64,000 nucleotides of DNA from Rhodobacteraceae bacterium M382. GTDB taxonomy: Bacteria > Pseudomonadota > Alphaproteobacteria > Rhodobacterales > Rhodobacteraceae. The stretch covers positions 372,001-436,000 of the forward strand of contig CP081098.1 of assembly GCA_025141015.1 (NCBI GenBank), written 5' to 3'. Positions 23,001 to 35,000 of the stretch are shown in pieces (the first letter of the stretch is position 1; each line of letters opens with the position of its first letter). The position numbers and the translations under genes were made by a program. The notes below the pieces were generated by a model. That model was given only the letters and a program-made list of their open reading frames with translations, was not told where the DNA came from and searched no databases.

Positions 23001-26000
23001 TGTGACCGACACGATCACCGTCGAGTCGCTTGATGGTTCGGCGTCGCAACTGATCACCGTTACTATCCAAGGCACCAATGACGCACCCTTTATCGTGGGT
23101 ACATCGGACCTGAGTGGCGATGTTGTCGATGGGGGAGTTCTCACCGCCTCCGGAACAATCAACTTCAATGACCATGAAATCGCCGACAACCATACAATTC
23201 TGGTTGCACCTGCGACGACCGGATATGTGGGTGCCTTCGCCAGTTCCGTTACTGCGCTTGCAGTTGGCTCGACCGCATCGGGTTCGATCACTTGGACGTT
23301 GACGGTTGGCGCATCGGAAATTCAGGGCCTGAGTGAGGGTCAAGAGATTGTTCAATACTATGATGTGGCCATCACGGATCCGCATGGTGGGCAGGTACAG
23401 GAACAGATCGCAATTACCCTGATGGGCACAAACGATCTGCCAGTGATTTCCGCCACGACGTCGCCGGCCGCCATCAGCGAAGACGTCGACGCGTCCGCTC
23501 AAACGATTGCTGCAAATGGAATGCTCGAAGCATCAGACGTTGATATTGGCGAAAGTGTTCAGGGCCAGGGTAATGCCCCGGACACGATAAGCGCATCGGT
23601 TATAGGTGATGCTGCTGTGACATATACAGGAACCGGGACGCTTCCAGATGTTTCAGCTCTTGCTGCAAATGCGAATCTCGCGTTTTCGACCGCACCGCAA
23701 GTCTCTACCGGAGCTGCACAGACCTTTGCTTTCAGCTACAATGCCACCGGAGATCTGGACTTTCTCGCCTTGGGAGAAATGCTGGAACTAACCTATACGG
23801 TGCAGATTTCTGATAACCACGGCGGAGTTGTCACAGATACAGTAACGGTTACGATTACGGGAACAAATGACGCCCCCACTGCAGTCGCCGATACCGGGTC
23901 TGCGGTCGAAAACGGCGGCACTATTCTTGTCGATCTCACGGGCAATGATACCGACCCGGATTCTGCTGACGATTTGGAAATTGTGTCGATTGATACAACC
24001 GGAACGCTAGGCACAGTAGCGATCAATCTCGACAACGATACGGTTACCTATGATCCGAACGGTCAATTCGAAGCCCTTGCTATTGGAGAAATGGCAACTG
24101 ATACATTTACTTACACGATTTCCGACGGCAATGGAGTTACCTCGACCGAGACGGTGACGATCACGATCACGGGCAGCAATGATGCGCCTGTTGTGACGGT
24201 GGATACGGACACGGCCACGGATGACTCTGTTGCGGCGACCGGCAATGTGCTGAGCAACGACAGCGATGCGGATGGCTCCGATGTGCTGGCGGTTGCGACA
24301 GCGGCGGCTTCGGGGGACAGCGCCACGGCGGTGACCACCGGCACGGTGATCACGGGGACCTACGGGACACTGACGATCTCGGATGACGGCGGCTACAGCT
24401 ATGTGGTGACGGACGAGAGCCTGGATGACACCGACGCGGTTCAGGATGTGTTTGACCTGGGGGTCAGCGATGGCACCGCCACGGTGGCCTCGACCCTGAC
24501 CATTTCGGTGTCGGGCAGCAATGATGCGCCTGTTGTGACGGTGGATACGGATACGGCCACGGATGACTCTGTTGCGGCGACGGGCAATGTGCTGAGCAAC
24601 GACAGCGATGCGGATGGCTCCGATGTGCTGGCGGTTGCGACAGCGGCGGTCTCGGGGGGCAGCGCCACGGTGGTGACCACCGGCACGGTGATCACGGGGA
24701 CCTACGGGACACTGACGATCTCGGATGACGGCGGCTACAGCTATGTGGTGACGGACGAGAGCCTGGATGACACCGACGCGGTTCAGGATGTGTTTGACCT
24801 GGGGGTCAGCGATGGCACCGCCACGGTGGCCTCGACCCTGACCATCGCGATCACCGGCAGCAATGATGCGCCTGTTGTGACGGTGGATACGGACACGGCC
24901 ACGGATGACTCTGTTGCGGCGACGGGCAATGTGCTGAGCAATGACAGCGATGCGGATGGTTCTGATGTGCTGGCGGTTGCGACAGCGGCGGCCGCGGGGG
25001 ACAGCGCCACGGCGGTGACCACCGGCACGGTGATCACGGGGACCTACGGGACACTGACGATCTCGGATGACGGCGGCTACAGCTATGTGGTGACGGATGA
25101 GAGCCTGGATGACACCGACACGGTTCAGGATGTGTTCGACCTGGGTGTCAGCGATGGCACCGCCACGGTGGCCTCGACCCTGACCATTGCGATCACCGGC
25201 AGCAATGATGCGCCTGTTGTGACGGTGGATACGGACACGGCCACGGATGACTCTGTTGCGGCGACCGGCAATGTGCTGAGCAACGACAGCGATGCGGATG
25301 GCTCCGATGTGCTGGCGGTTGCGACAGCGGCGGCTTCGGGGGACAGCGCCACGGCGGTGACCACCGGCACGGTGATCACGGGGACCTTCGGCACGCTGAC
25401 GATCTCGGATGACGGCAGCTACAGCTATGTGGTGACGGATGAGAGCCTGGATGACACCGACACGGTTCAGGATGTGTTCGACCTGGGTGTCAGCGATGGC
25501 ACCGCCACGGTGGCCTCGACCCTGACCATTGCGATCACCGGCAGCAATGATGCGCCTGTGGTGACGGTGGATACGGATACGGCCACGGATGACTCTGTTG
25601 CGGCGACCGGCAATGTGCTGAGCAACGACAGCGACGCGGATGGCTCCGATGTGCTGGCGGTTGCGACAGCGGCGGCTTCGGGGGACAGCGCCACGGCGGT
25701 GACCACCGGCACGGTGATCACGGGGACCTACGGCACGCTGACGATCTCGGATGATGGCGGCTACAGCTATGTGGTGACGGACGAGAGCCTGGATGACACC
25801 GACACGGTTCAGGATGTGTTTGACCTGGGGGTCAGCGATGGCACCGCCACGGTGGCCTCGACCCTGACCATTGCGATCACCGGCAGCAATGATGCGCCTG
25901 TTGTGACGGTGGATACGGATACGGCCACGGATGACTCTGTTGCGGCGACCGGCAATGTGCTGAGCAACGACAGCGATGCGGATGGCTCCGATGTGCTGGC

Positions 26001-29000
26001 GGTTGCGACGGCGGCGGCTTCGGGGGGCAGCGCCACGGCGGTGACCACCGGCACGGTGATCACGGGGACCTTCGGGACACTGACGATCTCGGATGACGGC
26101 AGCTACAGCTATGTGGTGACGGATGAGAGCCTGGATGACACCGACACGGTTCAGGATGTGTTCGACCTGGGTGTCAGCGATGGCACCGCCACGGTGGCCT
26201 CGACCCTGACCATTGCGATCACCGGCAGCAATGATGCGCCTGTTGTGACGGTGGATACGGATACGGCCACGGATGACTCTGTTGCGGCGACCGGCAATGT
26301 GCTGAGCAACGACAGCGATGCGGATGGCTCCGATGTGCTGGCGGTTGCGACGGCGGCGGTCTCGGGGGACAGCGCCACGGCGGTGACCACCGGCACGGTG
26401 ATCACGGGGACCTACGGCACGCTGACGATCTCGGATGATGGCGGCTACAGCTATGTGGTGACGGACGAGAGCCTGGATGACACCGACACGGTTCAGGATG
26501 TGTTCGACCTGGGTGTCAGCGATGGCACCGCCACGGTGGCCTCGACCCTGACCATTGCGATCACCGGCAGCAATGATGCGCCTGTTGTGACGGTGGATAC
26601 GGACACGGCCACGGATGATTCCGTTGCGGCGACCGGCAATGTGCTGAGCAACGACAGCGATGCGGATGGCTCCGATGTGCTGGCGGTTGCGACGGCGGCG
26701 GCTTCGGGGGACAGCGCCACGGCGGTGACCACCGGCACGGTGATCACGGGGACCTACGGCACGCTGACGATCTCGGATGATGGCGGCTACAGCTATGTGG
26801 TGACGGACGAGAGCCTGGATGACACCGACACGGTTCAGGATGTGTTTGACCTGGGGGTCAGCGATGGCACCGCCACGGTGGCCTCGACCCTGACCATCGC
26901 GATCACCGGCAGCAATGATGCGCCGACCTTTGTCTTCGCCCCCACTGTTTTGCCACTGTCGGATACTCCCAATGATGACACGTTTGCCACTATCGATGGT
27001 GCGGTGGTGGTCGACGACATAGATACTGGTGATTTTCCGGCGCTGTCTCTGGATGGTGGTTCGAGCACGCTTGAGGCCGGCTTTACACATGAAAGTATCG
27101 GGCAATTCGGCACTCTCTATTTCAATAGCACTAATGGAGCATTCCGCTTTGCTCCGAATGACGCTGCGATCGAAGGACTGGATGACGCTGAAACTGGTTC
27201 GGATGTCTTCACGATTACGGTTACTGACAGTCAATTGGCTACGGCCCAGCAGGCGATCACCATCAATCTAACAGGTACGAATGACGTTCCTGTTATCGTT
27301 GCTGATGTTTCTGCGGCGACCGAAGATGGTGCAACGATCACTGGCGACTTGTCATCCAATGACGTGGATCGCGACGGGGAGGCGCTCAGCTATACGCTGG
27401 ATGCGCCAGTTTCGGGGTTTGTGCTCAGCAGTGATGGAAGTTGGAGTTTTGACCCCAGCCATGCCGATTACCAATATCTGGCCCGGGATCAGATGGTTAC
27501 CGTTGTGGTCAACTATTCCGCTACGGACGGTACGGTTGCAGACTCTGGAACTCTGAGTATCACTCTTACTGGTACGAATGATGCGCCGAACGCTGTTCTT
27601 GATACGGTTACTGTTGTCGAAGGCCAAAGTGTCGGCGGCGATCTGTCTACGAACGACGACCCTGTCGATGATGGGTCTGTATTGACTTATACGCTGAACG
27701 CGCCGGTTGATGGGCTCACAGTGAACACCGATGGAACGTTCACTTTTGATGCTTCGCATGCAACCTACGATTCTCTGGGTGCGGGCCAAACCACCGTCGT
27801 GGTCGCGTCGCAGCGGGTCGAGGATCAGGATGGAGCATTCGATAATGAAACGCTCCTGGTCACTGTAAACGGCGTCAATGATGCTGCGGTTATCACCGGT
27901 GACGACACTGGTTCGGTCACTGAGAATGCTGAAGTTGCAGCAACTGGCAATTTGGATCACACGGATGTTGATGCAAACAATGCCAATGATGCGTGGTCTA
28001 CTACTGTGGTCACACAAGGCATCTACGGCCTGCTCACCATTACCGGAAGTGGGAGCTGGACTTATGTTCTGGACGAAGCCAATCCCACTGTTGATGCGTT
28101 GAATGCAAGCATGTCCTTGACCGATACGATTACGGTCGAGACCACTGATGGAACACAGGAAACCATCCAGATCACCATTAACGGCGGCAATGATGCACCG
28201 ACGGTGTCGGCTGGTGTTACTGGGGGCGCGGGCGAGGATGATGCGGGATTCACCATAGACTTGCTGAGCAATGCCTCGGATGTGGATACTGGCGACACGT
28301 TGAACGTAGCAGGGTTGAACCTGGTTGGTGGCGATGACAGGGGCGTGAGCGTCGTTGGCAATAGCCTCGATGTGGACCCCTCGGCATACAACCATCTTGC
28401 CGCAGGCGAGACCGAGATCATCAGCTACTCTTTTGTTGTCCAAGATGGCAAAGGTGGCAGCGTGGCACACACCGCAACCATCACGATCACGGGCAGCAAT
28501 GATGCGCCTGTTGTGACGGTGGATACGGATACGGCCACGGATGACTCTGTTGCGGCGACCGGCAATGTGCTGAGCAACGACAGCGATGCGGATGGCTCCG
28601 ATGTGCTGGCGGTTGCGACGGCGGCGGCTTCGGGGGGCAGCGCCACGGCGGTGACCACCGGCACGGTGATCACGGGGACCTTCGGGACACTGACGATCTC
28701 GGATGACGGCGGCTATAGCTATGTGGTGACGGATGAGAGCCTGGATGACACCGACACGGTTCAGGATGTGTTCGACCTGGGGGTCAGCGATGGCACCGCC
28801 ACGGTGGCCTCGACCCTGACCGTCGCGATCACGGGCAGCAATGATGCGCCTGTGGTGACGGTGGATACGGATACGGCCACGGATGACTCTGTTGCGGCGA
28901 CCGGCAATGTGCTGAGCAACGACAGCGATGCGGATGGCTCCGATGTGCTGGCGGTTGCGACGGCGGCGGCTTCGGGGGACAGCGCCACGGCGGTGACCAC

Positions 29001-32000
29001 CGGCACGGTGATCACGGGGACCTACGGCACGCTGACGATCTCGGATGATGGCGGCTACAGCTATGTGGTGACGGACGAGAGCCTGGATGACACCGACACG
29101 GTTCAGGATGTGTTCGACCTGGGGGTCAGCGATGGCACCGCCACGGTGGCCTCGACCCTGACCATCGCGATCACCGGCAGCAATGATGCGCCTGTGGTGA
29201 CGGTGGATACGGACACGGCCACGGATGACTCTGTTGCGGCGACCGGCAATGTGCTGAGCAACGACAGCGACGCGGATGGCTCCGATGTGCTGGCGGTTGC
29301 GACGGCGGCGGTCTCGGGGGGCAGCGCCACGGCGGTGACCACCGGCACGGTGATCACGGGGATGTATGGCACGCTGACGATCTCGGATGATGGCAGCTAT
29401 AGCTATGTGGTGACGGACGAGAGCCTGGATGACACCGACGCGGTTCAGGATGTGTTTGACCTGGGGGTCAGCGATGGCACTGCCACGGTGGCCTCGACCC
29501 TGACCGTCGCGATCACGGGCAGCAATGATGCGCCTGTTGTGACGGTGGATACGGATACGGCCACGGATGACTCTGTTGCGGCGACCGGCAATGTGCTGAG
29601 CAACGACAGCGATGCGGATGGCTCCGATGTGCTGGCGGTTGCGACAGCGGCGGCCGCGGGGGACAGCGCCACGGCGGTGACCACCGGCACGGTGATCACG
29701 GGGATGTATGGCACGCTGACGATCTCGGATGACGGCAGCTACAGCTATGTGGTGACGGACGAGAGCCTGGATGACACCGACACGGTTCAGGATGTGTTTG
29801 ACCTGGGGGTCAGCGATGGCACCGCCACGGTGGCCTCGACCCTGACCATTGCGATCACCGGCAGCAATGATGCGCCTGTTGTGACGGTGGATACGGATAC
29901 GGCCACGGATGATTCCGTTGCGGCGACCGGCAATGTGCTGAGCAACGACAGCGATGCGGATGGCTCCGATGTGCTGGCGGTTGCGACGGCGGCGGCTTCG
30001 GGGGGCAGCGCCACGGCGGTGACCACCGGCACGGTGATCACGGGGACCTTCGGCACGCTGACGATCTCGGATGACGGCAGCTACAGCTATGTGGTGACGG
30101 ATGAGAGCCTGGATGACACCGACACGGTTCAGGATGTGTTCGACCTGGGTGTCAGCGATGGCACCGCCACGGTGGCCTCGACCCTGACCATTGCGATCAC
30201 CGGCAGCAATGATGCGCCTGTGGTGACGGTGGATACGGATACGGCCACGGATGACTCTGTTGCGGCGACCGGCAATGTGCTGAGCAACGACAGCGACGCG
30301 GATGGCTCCGATGTGCTGGCGGTTGCGACAGCGGCGGCTTCGGGGGACAGCGCCACGGCGGTGACCACCGGCACGGTGATCACGGGGACCTACGGCACGC
30401 TGACGATCTCGGATGATGGCGGCTACAGCTATGTGGTGACGGACGAGAGCCTGGATGACACCGACACGGTTCAGGATGTGTTTGACCTGGGGGTCAGCGA
30501 TGGCACCGCCACGGTGGCCTCGACCCTGACCATTGCGATCACCGGCAGCAATGATGCGCCTGTTGTGACGGTGGATACGGATACGGCCACGGATGACTCT
30601 GTTGCGGCGACCGGCAATGTGCTGAGCAACGACAGCGATGCGGATGGCTCCGATGTGCTGGCGGTTGCGACAGCGGCGGCTTCGGGGGGCAGCGCCACGG
30701 CGGTGACCACCGGCACGGTGATCACGGGGACCTTCGGGACACTGACGATCTCGGATGACGGCGGCTATAGCTATGTGGTGACGGATGAGAGCCTGGATGA
30801 CACCGACACGGTTCAGGATGTGTTCGACCTGGGGGTCAGCGATGGCACCGCCACGGTGGCCTCGACCCTGACCGTCGCGATCACGGGCAGCAATGATGCG
30901 CCTGTTGTGACGGTGGATACGGATACGGCCACGGATGACTCTGTTGCGGCGACCGGCAATGTGCTGAGCAACGACAGCGATGCGGATGGCTCCGATGTGC
31001 TGGCGGTTGCGACAGCGGCGGCCGCGGGGGACAGCGCCACGGCGGTGACCACCGGCACGGTGATCACGGGGATGTATGGCACGCTGACGATCTCGGATGA
31101 CGGCAGCTACAGCTATGTGGTGACGGACGAGAGCCTGGATGACACCGACACGGTTCAGGATGTGTTTGACCTGGGGGTCAGCGATGGCACCGCCACGGTG
31201 GCCTCGACCCTGACCATTGCGATCACCGGCAGCAATGATGCGCCTGTTGTGACGGTGGATACGGATACGGCCACGGATGATTCCGTTGCGGCGACCGGCA
31301 ATGTGCTGAGCAACGACAGCGATGCGGATGGCTCCGATGTGCTGGCGGTTGCGACGGCGGCGGCTTCGGGGGGCAGCGCCACGGCGGTGACCACCGGCAC
31401 GGTGATCACGGGGACCTTCGGGACACTGACGATCTCGGATGACGGCAGCTACAGCTATGTGGTGACGGATGAGAGCCTGGATGACACCGACACGGTTCAG
31501 GATGTGTTTGACCTGGGTGTCAGCGATGGCACCGCCACGGTGGCCTCGACCCTGACCATCGCGATCACCGGCAGCAATGATGCGCCTGTGGTGACGGTGG
31601 ATACGGACACGGCCACGGATGACTCTGTTGCGGCGACGGGCAATGTGCTGAGCAATGACAGCGATGCGGATGGCTCCGATGTGCTGGCGGTTGCGACAGC
31701 GGCGGCCGCGGGGGACAGCGCCACGGCGGTGACCACCGGCACGGTGATCACGGGGACCTACGGGACACTGACGATCTCGGATGACGGCGGCTACAGCTAT
31801 GTGGTGACGGATGAGAGCCTGGATGACACCGACACGGTTCAGGATGTGTTCGACCTGGGTGTCAGCGATGGCACCGCCACGGTGGCCTCGACCCTGACCA
31901 TTGCGATCACCGGCAGCAATGATGCGCCTGTTGTGACGGTGGATACGGACACGGCCACGGATGACTCTGTTGCGGCGACCGGCAATGTGCTGAGCAACGA

Positions 32001-35000
32001 CAGCGATGCGGATGGCTCCGATGTGCTGGCGGTTGCGACGGCGGCGGCTTCGGGGGACAGCGCCACGGCGGTGACCACCGGCACGGTGATCACGGGGACC
32101 TACGGCACGCTGACGATCTCGGATGATGGCAGCTATAGCTATGTGGTGACGGACGAGAGCCTGGATGACACCGACACGGTTCAGGATGTGTTTGACCTGG
32201 GGGTCAGCGATGGCACCGCCACGGTGGCCTCGACCCTGACCATTGCGATCACCGGCAGCAATGATGCTCCTGTTGTGACGGTGGATACGGATACGGCCAC
32301 GGATGACTCTGTTGCGGCGACCGGCAATGTGCTGAGCAACGACAGCGATGCGGATGGCTCCGATGTGCTGGCGGTTGCGACGGCGGCGGCTTCGGGGGGC
32401 AGCGCCACGGCGGTGACCACCGGCACGGTGATCACGGGGACCTACGGCACGCTGACGATCTCGGATGATGGCGGCTACAGCTATGTGGTGACGGACGAGA
32501 GCCTGGATGACACCGACACGGTTCAGGATGTGTTTGACCTGGGGGTCAGCGATGGCACCGCCACGGTGGCCTCGACCCTGACCATTGCGATCACCGGCAG
32601 CAATGATGCGCCTGTTGTGACGGTGGATACGGATACGGCCACGGATGACTCTGTTGCGGCGACCGGCAATGTGCTGAGCAACGACAGCGATGCGGATGGC
32701 TCCGATGTGCTGGCGGTTGCGACAGCGGCGGCTTCGGGGGGCAGCGCCACGGCGGTGACCACCGGCACGGTGATCACGGGGACCTTCGGGACACTGACGA
32801 TCTCGGATGACGGCGGCTATAGCTATGTGGTGACGGATGAGAGCCTGGATGACACCGACACGGTTCAGGATGTGTTCGACCTGGGGGTCAGCGATGGCAC
32901 CGCCACGGTGGCCTCGACCCTGACCGTCGCGATCACGGGCAGCAATGATGCGCCTGTTGTGACGGTGGATACGGATACGGCCACGGATGACTCTGTTGCG
33001 GCGACCGGCAATGTGCTGAGCAACGACAGCGATGCGGATGGCTCCGATGTGCTGGCGGTTGCGACAGCGGCGGCCGCGGGGGACAGCGCCACGGCGGTGA
33101 CCACCGGCACGGTGATCACGGGGATGTATGGCACGCTGACGATCTCGGATGACGGCAGCTACAGCTATGTGGTGACGGACGAGAGCCTGGATGACACCGA
33201 CACGGTTCAGGATGTGTTTGACCTGGGGGTCAGCGATGGCACCGCCACGGTGGCCTCGACCCTGACCATTGCGATCACCGGCAGCAATGATGCGCCTGTT
33301 GTGACGGTGGATACGGATACGGCCACGGATGATTCCGTTGCGGCGACCGGCAATGTGCTGAGCAACGACAGCGATGCGGATGGCTCCGATGTGCTGGCGG
33401 TTGCGACGGCGGCGGCTTCGGGGGGCAGCGCCACGGCGGTGACCACCGGCACGGTGATCACGGGGACCTTCGGGACACTGACGATCTCGGATGACGGCAG
33501 CTACAGCTATGTGGTGACGGATGAGAGCCTGGATGACACCGACACGGTTCAGGATGTGTTTGACCTGGGTGTCAGCGATGGCACCGCCACGGTGGCCTCG
33601 ACCCTGACCATCGCGATCACCGGCAGCAATGATGCGCCTGTGGTGACGGTGGATACGGACACGGCCACGGATGACTCTGTTGCGGCGACGGGCAATGTGC
33701 TGAGCAATGACAGCGATGCGGATGGCTCCGATGTGCTGGCGGTTGCGACAGCGGCGGCCGCGGGGGACAGCGCCACGGCGGTGACCACCGGCACGGTGAT
33801 CACGGGGACCTACGGGACACTGACGATCTCGGATGACGGCGGCTACAGCTATGTGGTGACGGATGAGAGCCTGGATGACACCGACACGGTTCAGGATGTG
33901 TTCGACCTGGGTGTCAGCGATGGCACCGCCACGGTGGCCTCGACCCTGACCATTGCGATCACCGGCAGCAATGATGCGCCTGTTGTGACGGTGGATACGG
34001 ACACGGCCACGGATGACTCTGTTGCGGCGACCGGCAATGTGCTGAGCAACGACAGCGATGCGGATGGCTCCGATGTGCTGGCGGTTGCGACGGCGGCGGC
34101 TTCGGGGGACAGCGCCACGGCGGTGACCACCGGCACGGTGATCACGGGGACCTACGGCACGCTGACGATCTCGGATGATGGCAGCTATAGCTATGTGGTG
34201 ACGGACGAGAGCCTGGATGACACCGACACGGTTCAGGATGTGTTTGACCTGGGGGTCAGCGATGGCACCGCCACGGTGGCCTCGACCCTGACCATTGCGA
34301 TCACCGGCAGCAATGATGCTCCTGTTGTGACGGTGGATACGGATACGGCCACGGATGACTCTGTTGCGGCGACCGGCAATGTGCTGAGCAACGACAGCGA
34401 TGCGGATGGCTCCGATGTGCTGGCGGTTGCGACGGCGGCGGCTTCGGGGGGCAGCGCCACGGCGGTGACCACCGGCACGGTGATCACGGGGACCTTCGGG
34501 ACACTGACGATCTCGGATGACGGCGGCTATAGCTATGTGGTGACGGATGAGAGCCTGGATGACACCGACGCGGTTCAGGATGTGTTTGACCTGGGTGTCA
34601 GCGATGGCACCGCCACGGTGGCCTCGACCCTGACCATTGCGATCACCGGCAGCAATGATGCGCCTGTTGTGACGGTGGATACGGACACGGCCACGGATGA
34701 CTCTGTTGCGGCGACGGGCAATGTGCTGAGCAATGACAGCGATGCGGATGGCTCCGATGTGCTGGCGGTTGCGACAGCGGCGGCCGCGGGGGACAGCGCC
34801 ACGGCGGTGACCACCGGCACGGTGATCACGGGGACCTACGGGACACTGACGATCTCGGATGACGGCGGCTACAGCTATGTGGTGACGGATGAGAGCCTGG
34901 ATGACACCGACACGGTTCAGGATGTGTTCGACCTGGGTGTCAGCGATGGCACCGCCACGGTGGCCTCGACCCTGACCATTGCGATCACCGGCAGCAATGA

